Positions 1-12,427 of a stretch of 64,000 nt of DNA are shown in pieces. The notes below the pieces were generated by a model. It searched no databases, had not been told where the DNA came from, and saw only the letters and a list, made by a program, of their open reading frames with translations. The DNA comes from Neurospora tetrasperma FGSC 2508. Lineage: Eukaryota > Ascomycota > Sordariomycetes > Sordariales > Sordariaceae. The DNA is taken from contig NW_009799104.1 of NCBI RefSeq assembly GCF_000213175.1, forward strand, positions 380,422-444,421, read 5' to 3'. The position numbers were made by a program, and so were the translations under genes. Each line of letters starts with the position of its first letter. The first letter of the stretch is position 1.

Positions 1-876
1 ATTTTTCCTTCCTTCTTTTCCGTTATCCCCGTTCTCTTTTTTTCTCTTGCTTTTCTTTTTCAAAGGGGTGTAATGGGAAGGGTTGTTGTTGTTGCGCTCA
101 ACCGTTTCTGTGCAAAGCAGAACACAAGCGCATCACTAAGTACCCGCCAATAGGTCGCGGTTACCTAATTTAGGCTAAATTACGTAACTACTTACGGAAC
201 CCCAAAAGCATCAAGTGTGGATTTCAGCATCATCGGCTTCACGGCAGCGGCTGAAAAGCTATGTCCAACGATCACCACAAGCGGTCGAAGACTAAATATA
301 AAAGAGGGATGACTGTCTGCCTCTGCGTTCGCCATTTTCCAGGATTTTCGTTTTCTAATGGAACTGAAGTGATCTGTTGTCTCTTGACGGTTTGTCCGTT
401 CAATCCTTGATCACACATGATAGAACATGTCACGGAATCAAGACCAGTGGAATCTGCAATGTCATCTTTCAACTACTACGCTTCTCATCAAAGCCGTAGG
501 GTAGGTAGCTTAACCTGGGTATGATACATCAACTGAACTGGAACCCGAACCCAGAGGTATTTCCTCCTTTTCATTTCTTCTATCCCTGGTCATTGGTCTT
601 TGAAGACGCAAGCCGACCTCAAACATTCCCTTACTCAAATTCCAGTCCATACTCCCTTCCTTGAAACACCCTTCCTGTTGTTTTACCATATTCCCTCGCT
701 TTCCCCTTCCATTTCCTTTCCTTTCCTTTCATTCCCTGCCATGTTTCGCTTTCCTCCTGTCCTTTTTCCCATTAAATCCCACAACCGAAATCCGGTGTCA
801 AAACCAAATCAACAAACCAAGCCAAGCCAGTCAATCACTCCCCAATCATCACGCAGCCATCACAGCCATCACAGCA
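1..876. other. left-edge non-coding stretch
   Basis: This stretch lies downstream of the stop codon of the large minus-strand gene and runs to the window edge. It holds pyrimidine-rich runs (around 1-60 and 640-790) and only short open frames with no recognisable protein features. It probably contains the 3' untranslated region of the neighbouring gene. I see no second gene here. Confidence 0.6.
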
Positions 877-3800
877 CTAAGGTGATGACAGCTCAGCACT
901 CACGTACGGGGCCGACCAGTCCCTCTTAACCTTGACCACCACCTCGGACTTCTCCCAAAGTCCTGTGACACCAGAAATCTGCTCCAAAACCTCCGCCTTC
1001 CTCTGCTGGGTCAAAAGACCCTTGCGTCCCATAGCCCTGCGCTCATGCGCCTCGCGATCCTCATCGGTCTTAGCGATGATTTCGGGTTTGCCGGGCTTGG
1101 GTTGCCAAAGGAGCTTAGGGCTGGGCAAGGCTTCCTCGTACGACGAGAAGGAGGAAGCAGGGGAGGGGAGGGGAGTCCAGAGGGCCGGGATGGGGCTGGG
1201 GGTAGGTTGGGGAAGGGGAGAGGGGGCAGTCCAGAGGAAGTTTTGCATGGCAGGCTTCTTTTCTTCCTCCTGATCATGCTCCAAGTCAACGCTAGTGGCC
1301 GTGGAGGGACGGAAGGAGTCCATGGAAGCGGGACCGTCGTCTTCCGAGTTGGCGGTGGTGCCGCTGGCTGTGGTGGCATGAGACACGCTGGAGCTACCGC
1401 GGCGCCTAGTCGCGAGGTTCTCCTGGGCGGTTTGGGCAGCGAACAACTTCTCTTGCTCGAGAGCCTCGATCTGGGCTTGTATCTTGGCCTTGCGAGAGGC
1501 TTCGATTTCGTCGAGTGACGGGACCTCTGGAACGTCAGGCACGACGGCTGATTTCTCAGGACTCAAACCCATCTCCGCCTCGATGGCATGGATCTGAGCA
1601 AGGATGGACTCCCTGCGCTTCTTGCCGCTGCTGCTGGAGTGGCTGCGGCTGTTCTTGCGGGAGTGAGACCTGGAAGCAGACGAGCCCGAGCGCTGATGAC
1701 GGCGAAGCTTCTTGTGAGCGTAGGCGGACATGGCCGGGTGGACGGACTCTTCGGGGCAGGTGATGGCGAGAGAGCCAAAGAAGGCGGGGTGGACACGGGC
1801 GACGTCGTAGGTGTAGCCAATGGCGGCGGGGTGGAACCACTCAGAGGTGGTGATGAGGGAAGAGCCAGCAAAGACGGGGTGACGGACGGCCGAGTTGAAG
1901 ACAGGGGCGACAGACTTGATAATGGAAGCCTGGATGGCCTCCTCAAGGGCAGCTGCCCAGTCGGCAGGGGTGGCGGTGATGCGGCCGGTCTCAGTGCGGC
2001 ACTTGACATTGATGGGGTAACTACTGGCGATGAGAGCCTCCTTGAGAGCGGCCTCCCATTCTTCGGGGGTAGCCTGAAGGCGAGGCAGACGAGCGGCTGA
2101 AGGAGCGGTCTCAGCCTTATCGAGCTGAGCCTTAGCGGCCAAGCTCAGAGTGATCCAATGTTGGTACACCTGCCTGCTAACGCCCTTAGCGGCTGCAGTT
2201 TCGGGCGTCCAGAGGCTGTCGGACATGAGCCTATCCAACGGCCTCCATGATTCGGCAGCCGAAGTCCGGGGTGTGCGATGCATGTTGATGGCAGCCGGCT
2301 CCTGCTCGGTGGTGCGGGTGTCGGATGTCGACTTACGGCCCGGGACAAAGAGACCTGTTGTTGCTACCGAGTGAGGTGAAGACAAAGTCTTATTTTCGGA
2401 TGATTCAGGGCGGCTCCATAGGCCGGTCGAGATTTGCAGGCGCGGCTCCACGGCTTGGTTCTCGCTAGTCTCCACTCGGGGCGGAGCCGGTGCGGGCGCC
2501 GAGTCATCGATCAATGCGGCACTGGTAGCCATTGAAGGAGGGAAGTAGGCAGCATCGAAGTCATCGATCAGTGCGGCGCGAGTAGCCACGACGTCCTGGG
2601 ATCCCTGCCCCAGGATTGAAGGAGTGGAACGGAGAGCAATGTCGTGCACCAAAAATCCTTGGTCGTCATATTGCTCAGCAACATGTTCTTTGTCATCCTG
2701 GGAATCCTCGGCGAGGCCGATCAGGATTGAGTGCTCGCTGGAAGCATCATCATCATCATCGTCAATGTCGGTAGCCGACGTAGAGGCGGATGGCTCTAGA
2801 TGGCTGCTGCTGCTGCCGCTGCCGTAGTACTCATCGACGTTGTAAACAGGAGTGGCAGAAAGGAAGAGGCTGTTCCTCGAGGGGACAGCGTCCGAGTTGA
2901 GGAGGCTGGCGATTTCCCAGAGAGTCGTCTCGTCAAAGTCGTCATCTTCTTCATCGTCGCTTTCCTGACGCTCGTAGTCGGACTCGGGGTCTTCCTCATC
3001 ATATTCGTTGAAGAAAGAGGTCGAGTAGTCGGGAGTGTACGACGCCCTAAAGGGAGGGATGCCGGAGCTCATGGTGCCGGGCATGGAGCGACCGAATGGA
3101 CGCGGTAGAGGGATGGTCGCAGTGTCGGACCTTTCGCCCCAGGGGAACTGGAAGATACCAAGGGTGCCGCGCTTGTCAGGGAGAGGCTCGGGATTTTCGA
3201 GGATGTCGGGAAGAGCGCTGACACGCTTGTTGCGACGAGGAGGTCGTTGAGTTACGGGTCGCGGAGCCTTTTGAGGTCGGGGTTGGGGAGTTTCTTGCAA
3301 AGAGAGACGCTTGAAGTCAGCAGGAGGGGCGACAGAAGCCCAGGAAGGTCGCCAAAGTCCGGTGGTGTCCTTGGTGCTGGTGTATGGTTTTCGCCAGAGG
3401 TGCTTGGAAGAGATTTGGAGCGGAGAAAGATCTTTTCGAGCCGCAGGGCGGGTAAATATATAGGGCAGATCAAGTGCCAGTGAAGGGGCCTCGAGAACCT
3501 TGAGAGGGGGCGACCACAAAAGGTTCGTCTTGTTGGTAGAAGCCTTGGGTGGCGGGGTCCAGAGTGAAGGCCTCTCTTCAGGTTCAGCCTTCGCCCACAG
3601 CTGAGTGCTCGTGATCTCAAGGGGAGCCAGAACCTTCCGCGTCGCAGGGCGGACAAATGTATCGGCCTCTGGTAGGGGCGTCATACACTGTTCGGCAACC
3701 TTGGGAATGTGCACCCACAGTGCAGTTGTCTCTGAAACCTCCGTAGGTGCAGGGGGCGTCCAGAGTGAAGGGACCTTGTTCACATTCACCGCTGGCTTGG

Positions 3801-6800
3801 ACCACAACTGCGTGCTGGTAATTTCAAGGGGTGGCAGGTCCTTACGAGCTGCGGGCCGGACAAAGGTCTCAATCTCCAGAGACGCGACCGTGGACGTAGG
3901 TGAAGCCTTAGGCACGGGCGTCCATAAAAGGTTTGCAGCGACAGTAGACTGTCTCGATCCAGGAGCCCACAGAGACGCAGTTTTCACAGCCTTCTTGGAC
4001 AGCCAATTCGATACAGCATCCAGTTGCGCTGACAGAACCGAAACTTCCTCATCAGAGGCATCAGAATCAGGAGGAGTGGGGCTACCAAGCTGGACATTAG
4101 GCATCGGCAAAGGCAAGAAGTTGTCGCTTGGTTGACGAAGTCTCTCTGCGGCCGTCTCTATGTAGTCAATGTGCGCCTCCGTCATCCGCTTCTGCCAGAT
4201 GCTCATGTGTGACTTGACAGCATCCCTCGAGAGCCTGTTGGGATTGTAGCTGCCACTGTTACGCAACATGGTCTGACGAGAAGCTCTGCGCTCAGCAGCC
4301 ATGACTCCAACAGCCGAGCCGCGGCCGATTACGATGCTTCCAATAGTTGAATCGGTTCTTGAGTTCCTGTTACCTGGAGAGTTGGTCTGCATGCTGCTCA
4401 ACGAATCACGACCCATATCATGTTTCAATTCCTGCCAGTGATTCTCGTGGATACCCATCTCCTTCTCCAAATCCTCAAGTAAGGCGAGGCGCTCAGTGTG
4501 GTCCTTTGAATAAGCCTCGGTCACGGGCTCTTCGAACTTCTTGAGCTGTTCCTGAATTTGGCGGAATGCATGTTCTGGAGACTCAAGGGGCGAAGGCTCG
4601 GCCTGAACCATAACCTTGTTCCTGCGTGGACCGTTCAACGGCAGAGGCGAAGGAGGTGGCATCCTGATTCTTGACTTTCTGTCAGAGAACACGGGGCACT
4701 TGTCACCGACCCGCCAAGCTTGCACTGGAGAGCTGTGCTTGGGTGCAGGTTTGTTCTCGACCGCAGTATTGATTTCTGGGCGCTTCTGTTCTTCCTCAGG
4801 TTGAATCCTGGTTTCGCTCTCCTCACGCACGGGATTTACCACCGGCCGAGGCATAGGTTGAGCTACAGCAAGGCCAACACTGACTTGAGTATAGCGGACG
4901 GAGCTCCAGGGTGTATCGGCCTCATCTGGTGACTCCAAATCCTCATCATTCATCAACTCTCGTGGTGAATTAACAGGAATAACTGGGGATGATGCCCGCT
5001 TCGCCGCCGTATCTGTCTCGTACTTGCTTTCGGTAGCCTTTGTCGGTTCCTCGACGATGGTAGTGCTACTCACGGTCTTGGTCGTGGAACTTTTCGTTGA
5101 TTGGCTGGGTTGTCGCACCTCGTCGGAATCCACTGAAGAGGGAGATTGAAGGTAGGAACTGGCAACAGCAGGAACCTCGGGAACTGGTGGCATTTTACTT
5201 GGCATCTCACCAGGGTACATGCGCTCAATTTTCTCGGTGACCGTCATGCTCCTCGTCCGATTCGGCTGCGGGCGAGTTCCTGCACCTGCACTCTTCAGAG
5301 GTGCGAGGGGCAGCGGCACATCTTCGGACATATACATGGACTTCTTCACTAACGAGCCGCTAGATTTGCTCCTCCTATGCCCGGCACCCGGAATGGCAAA
5401 AGGATTAGGATCAGCCACCTTTCTCGGAATGGGCCGAGGACGGTGTACGACCGATTCAGGGGTCCCGGGAGATCGAGGTTTGTTGACGGTCATATCATCA
5501 GAACCCAGCAGAATGTCATGTGCAAAGGCGGGCTCGTCGAAGATGATATTGTTGAGGAAAAGAACAGTCTGCTGACGTTCTGCGCCGGGTGCATCCTGTT
5601 CGAGCTTCAATGCTCGAGCTTTGGGGTTTGATGGCAAGCCAGTAGTGGGTCGCCTTTGAAGCATGGTCAAGGGCCTTTCCTGTGGCGGCGTGGGAGGCGA
5701 GGGAGGCAATTGTCTCGAAGGACGGATATCGAGATTCGGTAGTGCTTGTTCGAAGTCCTCCTTGGGAGGGGACACGGATCGAGAAGGGAAAGTGGACTGT
5801 CTCGAGGCCTCTGATGGTTCTGGCGACTGGCGCGGCGATCGTTGTCTGATTCCACTCATTCCTGGCGACAGTTCTGTTGAAGAAGTCTTTCCCATATTTT
5901 CTGGGCGAAGGGAAGAACCGGACGAAACTGGTGACCCAACCTCCTTTCTCTTCACACTCGCAGCTCTCTTCATGTCCTCCCTGGGATCCATCACCGGCGG
6001 CTGCGTATTCATTTCCCTTTTGGCCTGGCTCGTTTGCCTGAGCAACTTCTCCCTTCGCTCCCGCTCTGCCCTCATGGCTTCCTGCAAATCCACGGTGGGA
6101 ATCTTATCGAGCGGGCTTTTCCCGGTGTCCTGGAGAACGGGATTACTGATCTGCAACCTCCCACCTGCCGAAGCCCCCTTTTTATGGAGACCAACAGCAG
6201 CCTTAACCGACCTGGTTCTTGCGATCGTTGGGGCGGTATTTGCTCGGATAGGCGGAAACAGCTGTCCTTCAATGGGAACTCCGCCCATGCCAACCACTCC
6301 AGTGATGGGCAGTGAAATAGTCGGGAGTCCCTGAGTAGGTTGGTTCTTCGTCGATGGTGCCTCCCTAGGGTTGATGAATGCTGTCTCGGACCTAATGGCA
6401 GCGTCCTTGACATCTTGGTAGTTACCGCTGGGAAAGTAGGTATTGGACGTGGAAATATCGCGGCTGATTTCGACACGGCGAGGAGAGAGCGCTTCAGGAG
6501 ATTTGGATCGCAGTATGCTAGCCGACCCGAGGCTGCCAGAGCAGAGAGTAAGAATGGCTGTACCCAGTCAGCCAGTGAGATCAATTTCCAGAACAATGAC
6601 ACTTACTGATTAAAATGGCCAGGCCAATGGCAGGCAGAGCAGTTCTGACCCCCAGGGCAACATAACGGAAACCAAGATGCAAGGTTACGCTGGTCGCGAT
6701 CCAAACAGCCAGGCCAGCCATGACCCAAAACAGTGCCTTCCGCCTAGCATCCTGAGATTCGGTATTGAGCTGAGTGTTCTGGGTCAAGGCGCGTGAGATG

Positions 6801-7349
6801 AGACAAAGAAGAATGGCGGCGTCCATGGAGATAACGATGATCGAAATGGGAAGTTCGGAAGAGGCAGCGACGCAGAAAGAATCGGTTTGGGGTCGAGTGA
6901 ATCCAACAAACACTACTCCAACAACAAGTCGACTGAGTATTAGGAGTTGGGAGACGATCTGCACCGCGGATACCTTCTCCCCCGTGTTTTGCGCCCAGTG
7001 AAGATATTGTTCGATGGAGAAGCGGGCAAGTTGGTCGAAGATGGTAGCGAATATTATGCCGACCTGGCAAGATCTCGACGAGGTGTCGACTTGGAGAAGA
7101 ATAGAAATAAAATCGCTAAGTGCCCACAGGGCAGCAGTGGATAGAAAACCGACGAGGACCAGCCTCTGGCCGTCCCGGAGTATCGCGATGCCATGACCCT
7201 TTGCGTAGAGAGCGAGAGCCGCGGTTGCGGCATACAACACGAGACCACTGTTGACATATTAGCTTTGAGATGTTATTGTTTACTGACCATGGATGAACTG
7301 ACAAAGTGAAAGCCGCAACGAGGGCCTCGGTGGCACCTTTGACGGCCAT
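877..7349 (-). CDS. 2,127-aa protein: N-terminal multi-pass membrane part fused to a very long disordered tail
   Basis: I join three exons: 7349-7288, 7247-6607 and 6557-877, with introns 7248-7287 (GTCAGT to AACAG) and 6558-6606 (GTAAGT, branch CTGAC, TACAG). Both joins keep the frame, giving 2,127 residues. The start sits in a strong CACCATGG context. Residues about 10-235 contain roughly seven hydrophobic helices, resembling fungal integral-membrane receptor-like proteins. The remaining 1,890 residues are low-complexity, rich in Ser, Pro and charged residues. They carry many LWTPP or LWxP motifs and three copies of a unit around FVRPAARK and EITSTQLW, plus two copies of a TPEEWEAALKEA-like helix. 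A short charged segment near residues 640-690 could form a coiled coil. The tail is presumably cytosolic and may act as a docking scaffold; that is inference. The alternative is two separate genes, but the matching splice phases argue against it. I do not recognise a named orthologue. Confidence 0.72.
3393..3866 (-). repeat. three-copy protein repeat (FVRPAARK...EITSTQLW) inside the large gene
   Basis: Three units of about 65-70 codons lie in tandem: near 3800-3866, 3600-3657 and 3393-3457. Each begins with F(V/T)RPA(A/T)RK, continues with a PLEITSTQLW-like block, and is followed by SLWTPP or TGLWRP type motifs. Their spacing is regular, which suggests internal duplication of a scaffold segment. 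The Trp in each LW pair is kept, so it may be a binding determinant. Confidence 0.75.
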
Positions 7350-9520
7350 GGTGGTGAACAAGAGTGGATATGGTCAGTTGGCAAGATGGAATATTCAACG
7401 GGCGGAGAGAAGGGAACCCCAGTCAATGGGGGTATCACAACCAAAAAAAGAAGAACACGCTTGATGGAAAAGTATTAGTCAAAAAGAATGTATCATGTCG
7501 ACGTGCCTTGCGTCTGTGTGTGTGAAGATTAAGTTGTGAATAGCGGCAATGACATGCTTGGGGGGATTCAAGCAATGTGCAGAGTTGCCAAACGCCAGTT
7601 CAAGGTAAGAGAGGAAAAGGAGAGAGAGAAAGGAGAGCAAAACAGTTTTCTTTGAACGTGTGTCTGTGTGTCAGACTGACTACCAACGAACCGGTGTTGG
7701 GGCGGCTGCCAAGGACAGGCTGGCTGCTATCGACATGGACTCGGATGTAGTATGTCTAGTATCGGCCCCAACCCCCGGGATCCCAGCATCACGAGTTCGT
7801 CGGTCGGGGATCACTCACGGGAGCACAGGCTCAAACACGAGCCGTCCCAGGGGAGTGTACCAGGAGTGGCGTAATGATCTTTATGCTGGAACAAGGCCTG
7901 GAGGGTGATTGGCTGGGGGAGACGAGGCTGATGATATCAGAGCTGTGGTAATGGTGGTAACGCCTCCTGGATTACCCCTTGGCGGCGTTTCAGCCGAAAC
8001 CCAAGACGTTCCATTACGCTCTGGCACTTGCAAGGAAGGGGTTCTGGATCTGAGCCGCCGGGACTGAATTCTCTTTCATCTGGAAAGGAAACAAGACTCG
8101 CGAGCATTTTTGGAAATAATGGATCGTGCTTTTCCTTGATGGTGCTGGCAGTGGCGGTAAGGTTGGAGCAATGACTGTGGGGTGTGGTCCAAGATTTCGC
8201 CCGCAAGAGCACCGTGAACTCCCAACGGGTTGCGGGTCTTAGGTCGTCAGAGTATAGCACGGCCGCCATCTCGGCAGCATTTCCGGGACATTGTCTGTAT
8301 CCATCTGAGATGCTACTGTCGGGACATAATTTCAATTTTCCGCCGCAGGGGAGAAAATGTCGCGATCCGAGGCCGGGACGTGGTTTGGATCCATTGAGCT
8401 CGGCAAGATCCGAGAGATGGGCGTTGTGATGGAAGCGCCCGGACAACTTGTTCTCGTTATTCGAGTGTGGTGACGATAGGACGACGTTGAGCTCCAGTCG
8501 CGACAACATTGAACGAGGGCGGGACACGAGATGACAAAGTGGAAGTGGAAGTTGACGAGACAAAGTTAAAGTGACTTTGCAAAAGGGACTGGACGACTTC
8601 AAGGGGAAGTGCGCACTGGCCAATCAACGCAAGGCCTTTTCTGCTTGGTGGGGTAACATGGTGGGGTCAACCTCTGTGCCCTGTGGGGGAGCCCGGGCCC
8701 CTCTTTCGTCTGGCTTGGTCCCAGGTAGGTCATTGTTCAATTCCGCCCTTCTCCAGCTCCTTCTTCAATTCCTTTTCCTTTCCGTTCACCACCCGACCGC
8801 GCCATATTATGTAAATTGGATATAAGTGACTCTGATATAGCTCGCCATGTCCAAAGAAACGGCCCATTCTGGCGTAACACCAAACACGCTAGTCCTTCCA
8901 TCCTGAATGTCGGGTTATCCGTCGGGTTTCCTCGACCTAGTCTTGGCCTCCAGCATGGATGTTGGAAGTCCATAATGAAGCCATATCATTAATAAGGACG
9001 GTCTCCCGGTTGGGAAGCACATGTATGGTTGGTATACGCCAAGAGGGTGTTATCATTACCAATGGATGAGATGATTGTCTGACGACTGTTTTCTATTCAT
9101 TGGGATCAAGTTGATAGTATACAATGAATGTCATCTAAAGGGCGTATTCGGGGTACCCATTGTCGTCTTGTGTCGATCCAATCCATCCATATCCCGGAAG
9201 CCGATTCAAGCCGGATCTAGCATCGGGCCGCATCCGAGATGGCGGGCGTGCCCGGTTTGCTGACGCTACTTACTAGGTACTCCTCATCTCCCCGCTCCGT
9301 CGCTTATCATCACTTTCCATATTGGGTTCTCGATGTTCTTATACCTTCCTTCTTATGGTCGAACTCACAGAGGCCATGTGCCGTGAGTCACGGATGCATG
9401 TGTCATACATAGTAGCCTTTCAACAATTGATTCAAGACGGATACAAAAAGAAACAGTTGTTTCGCTATAGCATGCCCTCATCGTGACACGTCAACACTCC
9501 TCATCTCATCCTCCGCCAAA
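7350..9520. promoter_or_regulatory. 2.2 kb divergent intergenic region
   Basis: The large minus-strand gene and the plus-strand flavin-binding gene diverge from this stretch, so it must hold both promoters and both 5' leaders. I found no convincing gene: the longest frame (about 228 codons on the minus strand around 7937-8623) has no domain, biased composition and no conserved feature. CT-rich runs near 8740-8790 are typical of fungal promoters. Confidence 0.5.
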
Positions 9521-10489
9521 ATGCCTTCTCGCGAACTAGAATACCCCAAACAGCCGTACAGCACGGTCAAGCGACTCAACGACAGAGGTAGACCTCCCTG
9601 TCTATTCGTCACTCATTACGCCATGTCAACAACGCAATGCTAACCCTATACCCAACTCCAGCCCGCTACTCTCTCGAAACCATCCACGGCATCATCAACT
9701 CCTCCCCCTTCGTCAATGTCGCCTTCCAAGACTCCACTTCCCCCTTCCCCGCCGTCCTCCCCATGATCGGCCAAATGGGTTCCTTTTCGCGTCCTTCCGC
9801 CGACCTAGGCGACGTTCTCGACTTGTATCTCCACGGGTTTGTCCCCTTCCTCCCTTTTATTTCCCCTTCCTCCACCCCCTCACCTCAACCCCCTACTAAT
9901 CCCATCCAGCTACGTCTCCTCCCGCCTCATGTCTCTCTCCCGCTCCTCTTCCTCTTCTGGGAAAGAAGAAGGAACCCCCCTAACCATAACCGCCACCCTC
10001 CTAGACGGCTACGTCCTCTCCCTCACCCCCAACTCGCACTCGTACAACTACCGCTCCGCCATCCTCTTCGGGTATGCCGTCCCCGTGACCGACCCGGCCG
10101 AAAAGCTCTGGGCAATGGAACTCATAACCAACAGCGTCGTTCCGTCTCGGTACCAAAACACGCGCACGCCGCCCAATAACGCCGAGATGCAGAGCACGAG
10201 TATATTGAAGGTGAAAATCAAGGCGGGCAGTGCAAAGATTAGAAGTGGAGAACCGCATGATGAGCGGGGGGATATGGGCAACCAAGAAATAAGACAAAAG
10301 ACGTGGGTGGGCGTGGTGCCTGCTTGGATGCAGTTTGGGGAGCCGGTGGCGGGGGGTTATAATCAAGTGAAGGAGGTGCCGGGGTATTTGGAGGAGTGGA
10401 GGGTGGAGGGGAATGAGGAACGGAGGAGAGAGGCATATGAGGCTGTGAAGGAGGGGGGGAAGGTGAAGAAGGGGGAGGGTGAGGAGTAG
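9521..10489 (+). CDS. FMN-binding split-barrel protein (PNPOx-like, Pyridox_ox_2 type)
   Basis: Three exons: 9521-9587, 9662-9836 and 9910-10489. The introns are 9588-9661 (GTAGAC, branch GCTAAC, CCAG) and 9837-9909 (GTTTGT, branch CTAAT, CCAG), giving 273 residues. The N-terminal part (about residues 5-140) reads like the flavin-nucleotide-binding relatives of pyridoxamine 5'-phosphate oxidase: RARYSLETIHGIINSSP, then FPAVLPMIGQMG, then LDLYLHGYVSSRLM. Such proteins bind FMN in a split beta-barrel and usually act as small oxidoreductases of unknown substrate. The C-terminus carries a KxWVGVVPAW motif and ends in a highly charged Glu/Lys tail. It is probably cytosolic; there is no signal peptide or membrane segment. 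The prenyltransferase gene follows on the same strand after 374 bp. Confidence 0.82.
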
Positions 10490-10863
10490 GGAGAAAGGGG
10501 AGGTACGTAGGTAGGTTGTTAATGATGGTTTATGAATGATGTCGCATAATGGATGTTTTTCCCTTTTCAGCAGCGGGGAGTTGACATACGGCTTGAGGCC
10601 TACGCTTGATGGTGGCCGATCTTCGTTCAAGTAGGTGGGGATATACCCTGGTCAGGCCATGCACAGGAGCGGGACTGTAATCGGGTCCACGTGTTTATTT
10701 CAACGTCCACTCAACCTTTTCTCATTCATCTCACACTCGTCACTTTCGGGGTGATATCTACCTCACGTTTGCATATCCCCCTTGGATCTGCGAATATATC
10801 ATCCATGAACTATTTCTTTTCTCTTGCAAGTTTTGCCTTCTACAGTTTGGGATAATTCTCAAG

Positions 10864-12427
10864 ATGAGACAACTTTCCTCGCACACAGCCATCCGCATCA
10901 GTCCCCTGACAAGACCAACATACCTCTCAACCCGATCACCACGAAAAATCCGAATCACGATCCAGACCCGTCATAACTCATCCACCAGCAATCCTCCGAT
11001 TTCCCAATATGACGACACCAACCCCCACCACCACTACTGGTGGACCGCCTGCGCTCCCTCCCTCACGTCCATCCTTCGCCACTCCCACTCCTACACCCCC
11101 ACCCAACAATCCCTCCACATCTCTTGGTTCCGCAACAACGTCATCCCCAACCTCGGCCCGCGTCCCTCTTCTTCCTACCGCCTCTGTTCCCCTCTCAACT
11201 ACGAAGGCTCTCCCTACCGAGCAACTTGGAACTTTTGCTCTGCCCCCGCCGGGTCTCCGTCGTCATCCTCGGTGGTAGGGACGCTAAGGTTTAGTTTCGA
11301 CCCAATACCTGCCACTGGAACCACCAAAGAAGACCCGACGAATCAAGAGGAGTATAAGCGGTTATTCCCCTTACTTGCCAGGGAGTGTCATGGTAAGGGC
11401 GTAACAAAAGCTGATCTGACGTGGTACGACGAGGTTAAAGAGCACATGTACCTGACTCCGTCGGAACAGGTGGTCCTTCAATCGAAAATCGCCCATAGAT
11501 CTAGTCAACTACCGCCAGAGCACGCAGCCATCGCCATTGGGTGCGTAGGGGAAAAGATGGTGTTGAAACCCTACTTTTTTGCAGGGCCGAAAAGTATGGT
11601 GACGGGTTTGTCCCCTCATCAGGTGCTCTTTTCTGCACTGCGGGGAATCCGGACTCGGGGAGAGGAATTGAAACCCGCTATCAATCTAGTCGAAGACTAT
11701 GTCGCTTCTAGAAAGGCGGTGATGACGCCCAACTGCATCGGCATCGACGCTGTATCTCCGGACCAAGGCGCGCGAGTGAAACTTTACACCCTCGTGCCTA
11801 GCAACGCCTTTAGCGTGATGCGCGACGCAATGACGCTCGGTGGCCGCTTGACCTCCCCTGAAACCTTGCGCGGCGTGGGGATCTTGAGGAGTATTTATCA
11901 CCTCTTGCGCGGGGACCGGTCGCCGATAAACGACGCCACAGAAGAAGTGAGCAAGCCCTGTCGGTATGAGAGCAAGGAGAATAGTTACTGGAAGGGGTTC
12001 ACCAGCTATGAGATGCGTCCGGGGAAAGAGGAGCCGGAGGTGAAGGTGTATGTGCCGCTGATGCAGATTTTTGAGACGGAGGAAGCGATAATTGAGGGAC
12101 TGGAAGAGGTGTGGAGGGGGTTTGGATGGGGAGAGCTGGGAAAGGGGGCTTATGAGGAGGCGATTAGGGAGGCTTTGTGAGTACTACTTGCCCCGTCTTC
12201 TTCAGATTTGAGCTGCATGGAATGTGGAAGGTGAGAGAGATATGGAGATGAGAAAAGTGGTTGCTAACTAGAAAAACAGTCCGCATGTGGATTTCAAGAA
12301 GGCCCCTGGGACACATACTTGGGTGTCATTCTCCTATTCGGATCGGACGGGGCCGTACATGACGGTTTATTTGGCTCCCAGGTTTCAGGAGGGGTATGAT
12401 TTGGGCGTCGTGCGGGATGGAACGTAA
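10864..12427 (+). CDS. aromatic (indole) prenyltransferase, DMATS family, with a mitochondrial-like leader
   Basis: Two exons, 10864-12176 and 12280-12427, flank an intron with GTGAGT donor, GCTAAC branch and ACAG acceptor. The product has 486 residues, close to the usual 400-480 plus a leader. The ABBA-fold features are in order: WWTACAPSLTSIL near residue 59, HISWFRNNVIPNLGP, RFSFDPIP, GEKMVLKPYFFAG, IGIDAVSPDQGARVKLYT, KVYVPLM, and in exon 2 THTWVSFSYSDRTGPYMTVY, which matches the family's C-terminal strands. Family members transfer a dimethylallyl or other prenyl group to tryptophan, indoles or phenols without a DDxxD motif. The first 49 residues have seven Arg and one Lys, no acidic residue and an RHNSST stretch, as in mitochondrial presequences, and no internal Met could serve as an alternative start. 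No NRPS or PKS gene is visible nearby, so the substrate is unknown. Confidence 0.9.

Noticed and set aside
877-6297. Many plus-strand frames of 60-220 codons across the large gene
   Set aside because: They are antisense or frame-shifted images of the long minus-strand coding sequence.
7937-8623. Open frame of 228 codons on the minus strand
   Set aside because: No domain, biased composition and it lies in the divergent promoter region; likely chance.
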